64,000 bases of DNA, taken from NCBI RefSeq assembly GCF_005221385.1, contig NZ_CP039903.1, positions 1,550,001 through 1,614,000 of the forward strand. Direction: 5' to 3'. The translations under genes were made by a program, and so were the position numbers. Origin of the DNA: Agrobacterium tumefaciens. GTDB taxonomy: Bacteria; Pseudomonadota; Alphaproteobacteria; Rhizobiales; Rhizobiaceae. Below, one piece after another: positions 36,658 through 45,841 of the stretch. A model generated the notes under the pieces. It searched no databases and was not told the origin of the DNA. It saw only the letters and a program-made list of their open reading frames with translations. Each line of letters starts with the position of its first letter. The first letter of the stretch is position 1.

Positions 36658-38432
36658 TATTCATCACTCCCCAAGCCCGCGTTAGCGCCGTCTTTCATCA
36701 TGGTCTTCATCCACACTGGTTGCCTGGGCAGCGTTGCTGTGAAACTGACCAGCTTCTGATGAGCTATAGAGTCACACTTGGCGAGCAACGAAGCACCGCG
36801 GAAGTCGTTGCGGACCTTGGTCCAGTCCGGGTTCCTTTTCATCGTTGCGATCATTTCGTCCATTGCGTCACCGATCTCTGCTCGGTCGATCTCTTCGAGT
36901 GCCGCTTTGGATGCCGCAGAACTCACCGTCGCGGTCTTCAGGAGTACCTCGATCCCTCTCAAAGTCTTCGCGCTGATCCGTTGCGAGGACATTTTGACAG
37001 GCATAGTTTCCTTTGAAAGATAGACTGCCGGCCGAAGGTCTATGCCACCAAGGGGAGGATGGAGTTTGAGCCAATCCGATACGAACTCTGGATACTTCTG
37101 CCACTCTTTCGGTAGCTTCTCCGGGGGCAGCGCATCTCCCAAGGCTTCAAGTTCGATGAATGTCGGAGCTTTTCCATCTGGAGCGGCGCTGATCAGGGCG
37201 TTCAGCCCGCGAATGGCGCTCTCGTCCGTGCATCTTTCGAAGAGGGCGAGCTTAGCGATGATGGATTCATCCAACGGTATGTCGCGGCGGTGTGCAACCA
37301 AGACTCTCATGCGAACAACGTTAAGCAGTCGCTTCACGATACGGGGATTGCCGTTCACCTGTTTCGAGTGGGCAAGGAGACCCGCCAACCTATCCATGGT
37401 CTCCAGCGTGCCTCGAAGTCCATGGCTCGTCGCGATACCAAGCTCCTCGGCGGCCTGATTGACGTCAAAAGGCGGCTCATCGGACCAACTGCGACGAAGC
37501 TTGTTTATTAAAAACGCCCTCAGAGCTTCGACCTTTTCGGGAGCTACCTCCGATCGCGCTGCCGCCAGCATGAACAGATAGGCACGAACTTCCTGCAAAC
37601 CCAACTTCGGAACGCGCAACGGGATTTGAATCAGCTTATCGAGATAGTCAGTGATATGCTGGCTGCCGGGGTCTTTAAAATGCTTTTCGACCGCCAAGCG
37701 GATCATGTCCTCGTCGGCCGCAACGATAAACGCAGTGTTTGGCATGAACAGGAAAAGGCGCATCGCCTCAAGCGTCGCGATCGCGTTCGGCGGAAGGCAT
37801 CGATCTAAGTTGTCCACGAAGACGACAAGACGTCGCTCAAGCTTTCCTAGCAGTTCGCTAAATTCGTTTCGGAAGGCGACGATCTCCTCGGGAGCATTGC
37901 GCTTCTCTCTGGGCTTCAAAAGACCTGAGGCCTTCTTCTCGACCTCTTTGGCAGCATCCTTTACCGTTGCGACATCGTCCTCATCGGCGGTTCCTTCCCA
38001 CATCTCCTCCGCAGAACCCGCGGCTTTTGTGAACAGTCCTAATGTCGGGACACCAGCAAACAACGCACCAACGTCGGCTGCCATCCCGAGGACCTTGAGC
38101 TTGTTCACGCGGCGGTAAAAGCCTGCTGCCTTCTCCTTCAACGACTCCGGGGCTGCTTCGTAGATGGACTTCGCGATGACGGTCATGAGGGCGGACTTTG
38201 CCTCTTCGAAGTCTTGGTACAGCCAAGCATCGAACGGAACGACAAGATTGCAGTGGTCTGCTTTGAGCTGTGCCCCGATCAGTTGGAGGATACTTGACTT
38301 GCCAACGCCCCAAGTGCCGTAGACGCCGAGTGAAATAGGCAACATGCTATCATCGGACACCAAGTCGCAGATCATCTCGGAGACTTCGGAGTAATTCAGG
38401 TAGTCTACTTTGCTTTCACTGTCTGCCCACAT
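36657..38432 (-). CDS. qatA: QatA, KAP-family P-loop NTPase of the Qat system
   Basis: 591 residues. Walker A is GTWGVGKSS (about 39-47) and the KAP-type Walker B is VVFVDNLDRCLPP (about 215). A hydrophobic stretch near 110 (GMAADVGALFAGVPTLGLFTKAAG) lies in the position where KAP ATPases often carry a membrane segment. It is the first gene of the leftward qatABCD operon. Known Qat systems protect against phage by an incompletely understood mechanism. Confidence 0.92.
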   Translation of the reverse strand: MWADSESKVDYLNYSEVSEMICDLVSDDSMLPISLGVYGTWGVGKSSILQLIGAQLKADHCNLVVPFDAWLYQDFEEAKSALMTVIAKSIYEAAPESLKEKAAGFYRRVNKLKVLGMAADVGALFAGVPTLGLFTKAAGSAEEMWEGTADEDDVATVKDAAKEVEKKASGLLKPREKRNAPEEIVAFRNEFSELLGKLERRLVVFVDNLDRCLPPNAIATLEAMRLFLFMPNTAFIVAADEDMIRLAVEKHFKDPGSQHITDYLDKLIQIPLRVPKLGLQEVRAYLFMLAAARSEVAPEKVEALRAFLINKLRRSWSDEPPFDVNQAAEELGIATSHGLRGTLETMDRLAGLLAHSKQVNGNPRIVKRLLNVVRMRVLVAHRRDIPLDESIIAKLALFERCTDESAIRGLNALISAAPDGKAPTFIELEALGDALPPEKLPKEWQKYPEFVSDWLKLHPPLGGIDLRPAVYLSKETMPVKMSSQRISAKTLRGIEVLLKTATVSSAASKAALEEIDRAEIGDAMDEMIATMKRNPDWTKVRNDFRGASLLAKCDSIAHQKLVSFTATLPRQPVWMKTMMKDGANAGLGSDE

Positions 38433-38607
38433 GATTCCCTCACCCTGATCCTGAGAGATTGTGGCTATGAACGCGGGCCGTCAATCACACCATTCTCTTT
38501 TTAGGTGCAACGTAGAGGTTATTCACCGTATGTTTGCATGCAACCAAGTTCGGCGGGTACAATTTCAGAGAATGAGGTTTAACTGATGTCTTTCGCAGCA
38601 GCGTTCT

Positions 38608-38805
38608 CTATAGTCCATCGATGTCTCCCGGCTTCAGAGGCCCTTCCTTTTCCAAGATATCGTCTAGGGATTTTCGCCCTGTTTGCCTGAACAACACCTC
38701 GAACTTGCCATCGGGGACAATGATGTATTGCGACGACGTGCGTGCCGCTTCCAGAAGGCTCGGCAGGTCGGCAGATGCTTCATCGATCGTCCAGGTTCGT
38801 GACAT
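38608..38805 (-). CDS. Phd/YefM-like antitoxin
   Basis: 65 residues (MSRTWTIDEASADLPSLLEAARTSS), similar to the N-terminal DNA-binding domain of Phd/YefM antitoxins, followed by a short tail. It faces away from the PIN-domain gene 115 bases to its right, an unusual divergent layout for a toxin-antitoxin pair. A perfect palindrome lies between them. Confidence 0.75.
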   Translation of the reverse strand: MSRTWTIDEASADLPSLLEAARTSSQYIIVPDGKFEVLFRQTGRKSLDDILEKEGPLKPGDIDGL

Positions 38806-38861
38806 CGTCACCGTCTCTCCAATTTTCGAATTACGACTTCTATACTTCGACGTTTACGGAA

Positions 38862-38879
38862 AACCGGCACATGCCGGTT
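38862..38879. promoter_or_regulatory. perfect palindrome between antitoxin and PIN toxin
   Basis: AACCGGCA (38,862-38,869) and TGCCGGTT (38,872-38,879) form a perfect 18-bp dyad with a 2-base centre, placed between the divergent starts. It is a good candidate operator for the antitoxin, controlling both genes. Confidence 0.6.
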
Positions 38880-38919
38880 ACGACCTTTGGTGATTCCGTT
38901 TATGTCCGAGGGTTTCGAA

Positions 38920-39495
38920 ATGGCAGGCCCCATTTTTTTGCTGGATACGAACATCCTGAGCAATGCCGGTTTGCAACGACCTCCGCCAGGGTTGCGTGCC
39001 TGGATGAAAGCAATGGGAGCAGATTCACTCGCCATCTCGTTTCCCGCTATAGCAGAGTTGAGGCGGGGTGCCCATCTGGCCTTGAAACACGATCCACAAA
39101 AAGCGCAACGACTCCACAACTGGATTGATGACATCCTCTCCGTGGACTTCCAGTTCGCCGAACTCACAGCCAAAGCCGCCAATCTCTATGCAGAAATGAC
39201 CACCGTCGGCCCCCTCCGACATCTATATGTGCCAAGTCCAGAGCAGAAGAAGGATAAGATCGGACACGATCTACTCTTCGCGGCTCTGTCTATCACCCAT
39301 CAGATGCCGATCGCGTCGTTCAACGTGAAAGATTTCATCCTGATCGACAGGTACTTCCCGTTACCGGGTGTTTTTCACCCCGTTGACGTTCAATGGTACG
39401 TTCCATGCCACGCTGTGATACCCGACGACGATTATGGAATGACGCCGCCTTCATTGCCCGAGTTCGTATCCAGCGGTTTTGGCTTTATGAGGTAG
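38920..39495 (+). CDS. VapC-like PIN-domain toxin
   Basis: 191 residues from the ATG with GAGGG seven bases upstream; earlier in-frame GTG and ATG starts have weaker sites. PIN features are LLDTNILSN (first Asp), FPAIAELRRG (Glu) and DKIGHDLLFAALSITHQMPIASFNVKDF (Asp pair). It is a predicted RNase toxin. The C-terminus is about 45 residues longer than most VapC proteins. Its last 45 bases overlap the convergent FtsH-like gene. Confidence 0.85.
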   Translation: MAGPIFLLDTNILSNAGLQRPPPGLRAWMKAMGADSLAISFPAIAELRRGAHLALKHDPQKAQRLHNWIDDILSVDFQFAELTAKAANLYAEMTTVGPLRHLYVPSPEQKKDKIGHDLLFAALSITHQMPIASFNVKDFILIDRYFPLPGVFHPVDVQWYVPCHAVIPDDDYGMTPPSLPEFVSSGFGFMR

Positions 39496-41424
39496 ACCGA
39501 AGCTCTCGCTCCTTTCTACGGCGGCTCTGACCACCGCGGCGGCCAAACTGCCCTCCCGCAAAAGACCGGCATGAAGATCGAGAAGGGCATCCCTATGTTC
39601 TTCGAGTAGGGATTTCGCCCGCCGAAACTCCGCCTGCAATGTCGCCTCGACTGATTTGCTGAGAGCCTTGCGGCGGTGACGAAATGCCGACAATTCACGT
39701 GGACTGTCGCCAGGTTCGACGGACAGCGTTGTTCCAAGACCCCACTTAATTTCTAACATTGTTGCCAAGTCTGTCGCGCGATTGAGGTCTGCGGAGGGAT
39801 CGCCACCGGCTCCATTCCCAAATTCGCCGAATAGCAGCTCTTCTGCGGCGATACCGCCAAGCAATGTAGCAATCTTGTTTCGGAGGTGCGTCAAAGTCTT
39901 CCGACTGAACAGCCGCTCTTCGAATTCCGTGTGGCCCAGAGATTGCGAGGACCGGCCGACTTGAATGCTTCTGTGAATCGAAACCGACACCAACGGATCG
40001 GCCTCGAGCAAAACCCCGAGAATGGCGTGTCCGAGTTCGTGGGCAGCGACACAGCGCTGTAAGGCCATTGGAACTGGGATGACTGGTGGCATGGCAGTGG
40101 CGAGATCACTGAGCAACATCGAGCGTTTTGCTCTTCTCGCATGGCGTCGGGCATCACGAACACACCGTTCGATGTCGGCACCAGACCAGCCGTCACTTGC
40201 CGACACCACGTCGTCCAGAGCTTCGTCGGCAAGGTCTCCCCGGAGATAGAAACGGTAGATGTCATGGCGCGCTGTGTCATCCGGGAGAGGAATGGAGAAA
40301 TGGCGCTCCAGGCGTCCTGCCCGAAGAAGTGCTGGATCGATAATCTCCGCGTGGTTCGTCGCACCGATCACGATGACGCCTTCGTGTGACTGTGCACCGT
40401 CCAAAAGTTCCAGAAGGGCGTTGATGACCTGACGATGGTAGTTGTCGTTGCTACTGCCGGTTCTGTCGTCGCGGCTAGTGAAACTGTCGAATTCATCAAT
40501 CAGGAGGATCGACGGTGCCTGCCGCGCAGCCTCGGCAAACGCCTTGCGCATTGCCTTCAGCATATCGCCGAGGTGGCCCGTCGCCTGCCAACGGGCTGCG
40601 GAACCTAATACGAGCGGTACGTCGCAGGTCCTCGCCAACGCAGCCGCGTAAGATGTCTTACCCGACCCCGGAGGGCCGGAAAGCAGGACGCCGCAATCGA
40701 CATCATCCCAGGTGAGAACTCCCGCCTTCCATGCCGCCAAGTCCTCGGTGAGTTCGAGGCCCCATGTTTTAGCCTCGCCGTATCCGGATAGGTCTTGCAG
40801 GCCCGGCCCAGTCGACAAGGGTTCAGAGGGCCCCTTTCCTTTCTCGATATGAGGATACCGACGGAGACGCCCGATGCTCACGGCCACGGATCGTCCGCGC
40901 CGCCAACCGAGTTCGACCCGTCTGGGAGATTGCTTCGCCAAAAAATCGGCATCGGCATTCGTGATAGTCCCGAGCCTCATCCGCTGCGCCGCGATCCGAT
41001 AATCGTTCGGAGCCGGCAGGGGCAAAGAGACCACGATATCAGCAACGATGCGAACCTCGTCAGACAGAAGCTCCTCGTCTTGAAGAAGAATGATCGCCCG
41101 CTTGAGTTCTCGAAGTTTTCTGAACGCCTGGAAATCGTCGGCAAGTTCAGTCTCTTCGCCGATGAAGAGAACGTAGTTGTTGCCTTGTTCGCCACCAACC
41201 GGCACAGTCCCCTCAAGCAACCATTTGGCGGCCATCTTGTGGGCATGGATGTCTGCCTTCGGCGGCATGACGAAAGCCACGACGAACGACGATCGCCTTT
41301 TCAGGAACTGGCGGATCGATCTCGACATTGCGATGATGGCTAGATGGGTCGGCAGGGTAAGCTCGTACTTCGAGCTATGGAACGGATCGCGATTGGCGAT
41401 CAGGTTATCGCTATAAGACTGCAT
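39451..41424 (-). CDS. soluble FtsH-like AAA+ zinc metalloprotease
   Basis: 657 residues from the ATG at 41,424 with GAGG upstream. A 230-residue N-terminal region with no membrane segment precedes an AAA+ domain: Walker A SGPPGSGKTS (about 249-258), Walker B SILLIDEFDSF, and AAA motif GATNHAEIIDPALLRAGRLERHF. An M41-type peptidase domain follows with HELGH (462-466) and the third ligand in DPSADLNRATDLA. FtsH proper is membrane-anchored; this one is not, so a different, possibly defence-related role is likely. It pairs with the TnsA-like gene 44 bases upstream. Confidence 0.85.
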   Translation of the reverse strand: MQSYSDNLIANRDPFHSSKYELTLPTHLAIIAMSRSIRQFLKRRSSFVVAFVMPPKADIHAHKMAAKWLLEGTVPVGGEQGNNYVLFIGEETELADDFQAFRKLRELKRAIILLQDEELLSDEVRIVADIVVSLPLPAPNDYRIAAQRMRLGTITNADADFLAKQSPRRVELGWRRGRSVAVSIGRLRRYPHIEKGKGPSEPLSTGPGLQDLSGYGEAKTWGLELTEDLAAWKAGVLTWDDVDCGVLLSGPPGSGKTSYAAALARTCDVPLVLGSAARWQATGHLGDMLKAMRKAFAEAARQAPSILLIDEFDSFTSRDDRTGSSNDNYHRQVINALLELLDGAQSHEGVIVIGATNHAEIIDPALLRAGRLERHFSIPLPDDTARHDIYRFYLRGDLADEALDDVVSASDGWSGADIERCVRDARRHARRAKRSMLLSDLATAMPPVIPVPMALQRCVAAHELGHAILGVLLEADPLVSVSIHRSIQVGRSSQSLGHTEFEERLFSRKTLTHLRNKIATLLGGIAAEELLFGEFGNGAGGDPSADLNRATDLATMLEIKWGLGTTLSVEPGDSPRELSAFRHRRKALSKSVEATLQAEFRRAKSLLEEHRDALLDLHAGLLREGSLAAAVVRAAVERSESFGLPHKAKTAGYELGQ

Positions 41425-41468
41425 GTATGCCTCGGAACACTGGGAATGATGATGACGATTACGGGCGG

Positions 41469-42086
41469 TCAGGTCCGTATCCGCCGCACCATTGTCTCGG
41501 GTCCGAGTAATTCCGTATCGAGATCGACTTCGATGAAACCGCGCAAGATCATCTGGGACAGTCCGGCAACCGGCTTGGTTTCGGTAAAAACTGTCAGGCA
41601 TTCGGCGATCGTCAGATTGCCGTGCTCTTCCAAGACGGCGAGTAACCGCAAACGGTCACCGAGCGCTAGAACCGTACCGCCATACCGAAGCAGGTCTTTG
41701 GCATTCTGAAGACGCGGGCCATCGTAGACTTCATCGGTGATCAGACGTCGATATCTGACGCCATAGTTTTGGGCTGCGGCCTCAATCCTGCCTACGTCGA
41801 CCAGCATCACCCTGTCGGACGCATCGACTAACAAGCGCCCGCCATCATCGTCGAGAATACCAAAATCAGGGACGTGGACGCCACCACCGTAATCGAGCGA
41901 GAGTGGCATGCAGTGCCATGACGTGATTGATGGGTTGACGTCAAACAGGCAGGCAGCATCACGCGCCGCCTGTGATCGGAAGACTGGGGGGCCATCGCAT
42001 TTAACGGTGGCCATTGGATAGAGCGTACGGATGGAAGCGGAATGACGGCTTGCGCGGAGCGACTTCGCGCGCTGTGCGATACCCAT
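41469..42086 (-). CDS. TnsA-like nuclease-fold protein of unknown role
   Basis: 205 residues. The middle (FDVNPSITSWHCMPLSLDY, then HVPDFGILDDDGGRLLVDAS) follows the core of TnsA-type restriction-endonuclease folds. The C-terminal half (LGDRLRLLAVLEEHGNLTIAECL) looks like a winged helix, as in TnsA. The catalytic ExK lysine is absent where expected (VDAS), so it may be inactive. It is separate from the transposon's main TnsA (52.9 kb) and is transcribed just upstream of the FtsH-like protease. Confidence 0.6.
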   Translation of the reverse strand: MGIAQRAKSLRASRHSASIRTLYPMATVKCDGPPVFRSQAARDAACLFDVNPSITSWHCMPLSLDYGGGVHVPDFGILDDDGGRLLVDASDRVMLVDVGRIEAAAQNYGVRYRRLITDEVYDGPRLQNAKDLLRYGGTVLALGDRLRLLAVLEEHGNLTIAECLTVFTETKPVAGLSQMILRGFIEVDLDTELLGPETMVRRIRT

Positions 42087-42295
42087 TTTCTAAAACCTCA
42101 ACAAAACACAGTTGCTCGTCGCCGCGAATGTCACGGCGGGCGGAGATCAACCTATTCGTATGAGGCGGGTAAGATTTTTCATGCGTGAACAATTAGAGAA
42201 CAGATTTGATAATGTCAACTTCCAGCAATGACTTAGGCGAAAATATAAGACGAAAGCACTTCAGAAGGTCGCAGTTTAAAGGCGTTGACAAAAAT

Positions 42296-42323
42296 CCATA
42301 TATCCAGCATTGTCGATATATGG
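42296..42323. promoter_or_regulatory. probable ArsR operator and promoter of the ars operon
   Basis: CCATATAT (42,296-42,303) and ATATATGG (42,316-42,323) form a perfect dyad that overlaps the arsR start codon. A TTGACA hexamer lies just upstream at 42,285-42,290. Autorepression by ArsR released by As(III) is the expected control. The binding is inference. Confidence 0.6.
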
Positions 42324-42673
42324 AAAAAGATTCAGCAATTATGGCGCTCGCTGCCCTCGCACAATCCACCAGGATGGATACATTCCGGCTCCTTGTCAGG
42401 CATGAGCCAGATGGCGTACCGGCTGGCGAACTCGCACGACTTCTCGACATTCCGCAGAATACCATGTCCGCTCATCTCGCCACACTGACGCGAGCGGGCC
42501 TCGTGACAAATGAGAGGCAAAGCCGCTCGATCATCTATCGAGCCGATCTGGAGGGGCTACGTAATCTGACTCTCTTCCTTTTGAAAGATTGCTGCGGCGG
42601 CTCTGCCGAACTCTGCGCGCCGCTGATCGCCGAACTCACGCCCTGTTGCACTCCCGGGGTGCAAGTATCATGA
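42320..42673 (+). CDS. arsR: ArsR-family arsenical repressor
   Basis: 117 residues. ATG at 42,320 aligns with the start of the second ArsR in the window; no clear ribosome site is visible. The winged helix has LARLLDIPQNTMSAHLATLTRAGLV as recognition region. Cys residues after the last DNA-binding strand (FLLKDCCGGSAELC) match the C-terminal As(III)-binding type of ArsR found in Agrobacterium and Acidithiobacillus. It is first in the ars operon and overlaps arsN2 by ATGA. Confidence 0.9.
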   Translation: MEKDSAIMALAALAQSTRMDTFRLLVRHEPDGVPAGELARLLDIPQNTMSAHLATLTRAGLVTNERQSRSIIYRADLEGLRNLTLFLLKDCCGGSAELCAPLIAELTPCCTPGVQVS

Positions 42674-43110
42674 ATGATATTAGACTCGAACCAGTCCTGG
42701 GAGGCGATGCTGGACTGACGCTAGCGTTGTCAGCTTCCGGTCTTCCAACGGAAGACCTCGAAGACGCTGAGTGCTCGTTTTTCAGGGCGGTTACTTCCGA
42801 TGGCGGCACGGTTGGTTATGCCGGCATAGAGGCGTGCGGCGGCGACGTGCTTCTCAGATCGATAGTCATCTTGCCTGAGCATCGCGGCAAGGCACTTGGA
42901 AAAGCGCTGACCAAGGAGACGCTGAGGTCCGCCAATGTAAGCTCGGCAGTCTTCCTCGCTACGACGACGGCTGCTCAGTTCTTCGAAAACCTTGGCTTCG
43001 TAGTGGTACAGCGCTCCGACGTGCCAGCCGCCGTTCTAGCAACCCGTCAGCTCTCGGGCATTTGCCCGGCATCGGCCACGATTATGAAACTCGACAGACC
43101 TTCGACCTAA
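42670..43110 (+). CDS. arsN2: ArsN2-like GNAT acetyltransferase
   Basis: 146 residues. The GNAT acetyl-CoA loop is at LPEHRGKALGKALTKETL, and the C-terminus has the FFENLGFVVVQRSDVPAAVLATRQLSG segment typical of ArsN2 proteins of ars operons. Members are linked to resistance to arsenic-containing antibiotics by N-acetylation (arsinothricin for ArsN1); the substrate of ArsN2 is not settled. Translationally coupled to arsR. Confidence 0.85.
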   Translation: MNDIRLEPVLGGDAGLTLALSASGLPTEDLEDAECSFFRAVTSDGGTVGYAGIEACGGDVLLRSIVILPEHRGKALGKALTKETLRSANVSSAVFLATTTAAQFFENLGFVVVQRSDVPAAVLATRQLSGICPASATIMKLDRPST

Positions 43111-43125
43111 CCACGGAAAACGACC

Positions 43126-43653
43126 ATGACCGACAAGGCTTACAACGTGCTCTTCTTGTGCACGGGCAACTCCGCACGTTCTATTCTCGCCGAATCCATC
43201 CTCAACAAGGAGGGCGGCGGACGCTTCCAGGCGTTTTCCGCAGGCAGCCAGCCCAAGGGCGAAGTCAATCCACATGCCCTGAAGGAACTGGACGTCCTCG
43301 GCTATCCGGCGACTGGCTTCTCGTCGAAGAGCTGGGACGTTTTCGCACAGCCGGGCGCGCCCGAAATGGACTTCATCTTTACCGTCTGTGACAACGCGCA
43401 CGGCGAGGCTTGCCCCGTCTGGATCGGACATCCGATGACTGCACATTGGGGTGTCGAAGACCCCGCAGCCGTCGAGGGTTCCGAAGTCGAAATCCAGCGG
43501 GCGTTTGCACAGGCCGCGCGCTTCCTCAAGAACCGCATCATGGCCTTCATCAATCTGCCTCTGGCTTCCATCGATCGCCTGGCGCTCGAGCAGCACGTCC
43601 GCCGGATCGGTTCGCTCGAAGGCGCTTCCGCCAAGTCCGCAAAGGCCGAATGA
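43126..43653 (+). CDS. arsC: arsenate reductase, LMW-phosphatase type (ArsC)
   Basis: 175 residues with the P-loop CX5R as CTGNSARS at about residues 12-19, of the low-molecular-weight tyrosine phosphatase-like arsenate reductases, which reduce As(V) to As(III) via thioredoxin or related reductants. Later cysteines (VCDNAHGEACPVW) are as expected for the family. Confidence 0.93.
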   Translation: MTDKAYNVLFLCTGNSARSILAESILNKEGGGRFQAFSAGSQPKGEVNPHALKELDVLGYPATGFSSKSWDVFAQPGAPEMDFIFTVCDNAHGEACPVWIGHPMTAHWGVEDPAAVEGSEVEIQRAFAQAARFLKNRIMAFINLPLASIDRLALEQHVRRIGSLEGASAKSAKAE

Positions 43654-43654
43654 G

Positions 43655-44713
43655 ATGTCCACCTTCGAACGCTATCTGACCATCTGGGTGTTCCTCTGCA
43701 TCGTCGTTGGCGTCGCCCTCGGCCATCTGATGCCCGATGTATTCCAGATCATTGGTGCGGCTGAGGTCGCGAAGGTGAACCTGCCCGTCGCCATCCTGAT
43801 CTGGCTGATGATCATCCCGATGCTCATCAAGATCGATTTCCGCTCGCTGGTGCAGGTGGGCACGTATTGGCGCGGCATCGGTGTAACCCTGTTCATCAAC
43901 TGGGCCATCAAACCGTTCTCCATGGCGCTGCTGGGATGGCTGTTCATCGGATGGCTCTTCCGTCCGTATCTACCGGCCGACCAGATCGACTCCTATATCG
44001 CTGGCCTGATCATCCTCGCGGCCGCCCCCTGTACCGCGATGGTGTTCGTCTGGAGCAATCTGACGCGCGGCGAGCCACTGTTCACGCTCTCCCAGGTCGC
44101 GCTCAACGATGCGATCATGGTCGTCGCCTTCGCGCCGATCGTCGGGTTGCTGCTTGGGCTATCGGCGATCACCGTACCGTGGGGCACGCTGGTTCTGTCG
44201 GTCGTCCTCTATATCGTGGTCCCGGTCATCATCGCCCAGGTCCTGAGAGGGCGGTTGACCGCCGACGGCACGACGAAGGCTCTGGACGCCATGCTGGCAA
44301 AGCTGCAGCCGCTTTCGCTTGTCGCCCTGCTCGCGACGCTCGTTCTCCTCTTCGGCTTCCAGGGTGAGCAGATCATTGCGCAGCCGACAATTATTGCCCT
44401 CTTGGCCGTCCCGATCCTGATCCAAGTCTACTTTAACTCCGGGCTGGCCTATCTCCTGAACCGGATTTCGGGGGAGCGCCATTGCGTCGCCGGGCCTTCG
44501 GCATTGATCGGGGCTAGCAACTTCTTCGAACTCGCGGTCGCGGCTGCCATCAGCCTGTTCGGCTTCCAGTCCGGCGCGGCGCTGGCGACAGTCGTCGGCG
44601 TACTCATCGAGGTCCCCGTGATGCTCACGGTCGTTTGGGCCGTGAACCGCACCAAGGGCTGGTACGAGGCAGCTCCCGCTGTCTCCCGGAACACCATCAC
44701 TGAAAGGACATGA
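43655..44713 (+). CDS. acr3: ACR3-family arsenite efflux permease
   Basis: 352 residues from the ATG at 43,655, directly after the arsC stop. Ten hydrophobic segments are visible, with the invariant Cys in ILAAAPCTAMVFVWSNLTRGEP (TM4) and the GASNFFELAVAAAISLFG signature near TM9. It exports As(III) from the cytoplasm. It is the central effector of the operon. Confidence 0.95.
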   Translation: MSTFERYLTIWVFLCIVVGVALGHLMPDVFQIIGAAEVAKVNLPVAILIWLMIIPMLIKIDFRSLVQVGTYWRGIGVTLFINWAIKPFSMALLGWLFIGWLFRPYLPADQIDSYIAGLIILAAAPCTAMVFVWSNLTRGEPLFTLSQVALNDAIMVVAFAPIVGLLLGLSAITVPWGTLVLSVVLYIVVPVIIAQVLRGRLTADGTTKALDAMLAKLQPLSLVALLATLVLLFGFQGEQIIAQPTIIALLAVPILIQVYFNSGLAYLLNRISGERHCVAGPSALIGASNFFELAVAAAISLFGFQSGAALATVVGVLIEVPVMLTVVWAVNRTKGWYEAAPAVSRNTITERT

Positions 44714-44715
44714 CA

Positions 44716-45138
44716 ATGGACGCCACCATCTATCACAACCCCGCCTGCGGCACGTCCCGCAACACGTTGGAGATGATCCGCGCAGCCGGGATCGAACCGG
44801 CCGTCATCGAGTATCTCAAGACGCCGCCGTCCCGCGACGAGTTGGCAAGGATGATCTCCGACGCTGGACTGACAGTCCGGCAGGCGATCCGTGAGAAGGA
44901 CACGCCTTACGCTGAATTGGGTCTCGACGATCTGGAACTGACGGACAATGAGCTGCTCGACGCCATGCTGAAGAACCCTATCCTCATCAATCGTCCGTTC
45001 GTCGTGACACCGCTCGGCACCAGACTTGCACGACCCTCCGAGGTCGTACTCGACATCCTGCCGAATGCCTTCAAGGGAGCGTTCTTCAAGGAAGACGGCG
45101 AGCAGGTCCTCGACCAGGAGGGAAAGCGCATTGTCTGA
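44716..45138 (+). CDS. arsC: arsenate reductase, glutaredoxin-coupled type (ArsC)
   Basis: 140 residues. The catalytic Cys is in [14 protein letters not shown], and [18 protein letters not shown] carries the arginines of the active site. This class uses glutathione and glutaredoxin and is unrelated to the LMW-PTP-like ArsC two genes upstream. AAGGACATGACA upstream fits the second ATG (44,716) better than the first. Confidence 0.93.
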   Translation: MDATIYHNPACGTSRNTLEMIRAAGIEPAVIEYLKTPPSRDELARMISDAGLTVRQAIREKDTPYAELGLDDLELTDNELLDAMLKNPILINRPFVVTPLGTRLARPSEVVLDILPNAFKGAFFKEDGEQVLDQEGKRIV

Positions 45139-45841
45139 GACCCTTCCCGCTTTGCAGGAGCGGCATCTTCGCCAAACTGACCTCGACGCGTTGCGTCCAG
45201 CGTTCTCGACTCACAAGCCGCGTATCCTAATCCTCTACGGCTCGCTCCGGGAGGTGTCCTACAGTCGGCTGCTCGCGCATGAAGCCAGACGTCTGCTCGA
45301 GCGGTTGGGGTGCGAGGTGCGGATGTTTGATCCGAGGGGACTGCCGCTTCCCGACGAGGCTCCGGTCAGCCATCCGAAAGTGCAGGAGTTGCGCGAACTG
45401 TCGCAATGGTCGGAAGGCCAGGTCTGGGTTAGTCCCGAGCGCCACGGGGCGATGACGGGCATCATGAAGGCCCAGATCGACTGGATTCCCCTGTCGCTCG
45501 GATCGATCCGGCCGACGCAAGGCAAGACGCTGGCGATCATGGAGGTCTCCGGTGGCAGCCAGTCCTTCAACGCCCTGAACCAGATGCGCGTGCTCGGCCG
45601 CTGGATGCGGATGATCACGATCCCGAACCAGTCGTCGGTCGCCAAGGCATACCAGGAGTTCGACGCCGACGGCCGGATGAAACCGTCGTCCTACTACGAC
45701 CGCGTTGTCGACGTCTGCGAGGAGCTGGTGAAGTTCACGCTGCTAACGCGGGATGGCTCGGCCTATCTGACGGACCGCTACAGCGAGCGGAAGGAGCAAG
45801 CGGTCGAACTTGAAAAGCGGGTTGCCCTGAAGTCCATCTGA
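45131..45841 (+). CDS. arsH: ArsH organoarsenical oxidoreductase
   Basis: 236 residues starting at a TTG (45,131) that has AGGAGGG upstream and lies within the 3' end of arsC; no ATG fits. FMN-binding flavodoxin-like features are [19 protein letters not shown] and [25 protein letters not shown]. ArsH oxidises trivalent methylarsenicals to the less toxic pentavalent form using NADPH. It is last in the operon. Confidence 0.93.
   Translation: MSETLPALQERHLRQTDLDALRPAFSTHKPRILILYGSLREVSYSRLLAHEARRLLERLGCEVRMFDPRGLPLPDEAPVSHPKVQELRELSQWSEGQVWVSPERHGAMTGIMKAQIDWIPLSLGSIRPTQGKTLAIMEVSGGSQSFNALNQMRVLGRWMRMITIPNQSSVAKAYQEFDADGRMKPSSYYDRVVDVCEELVKFTLLTRDGSAYLTDRYSERKEQAVELEKRVALKSI

Noticed and set aside
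40795..41343. 182-residue plus-strand ORF within the FtsH-like gene
   Set aside because: Antisense shadow of a gene with clear AAA+ and HExxH motifs.
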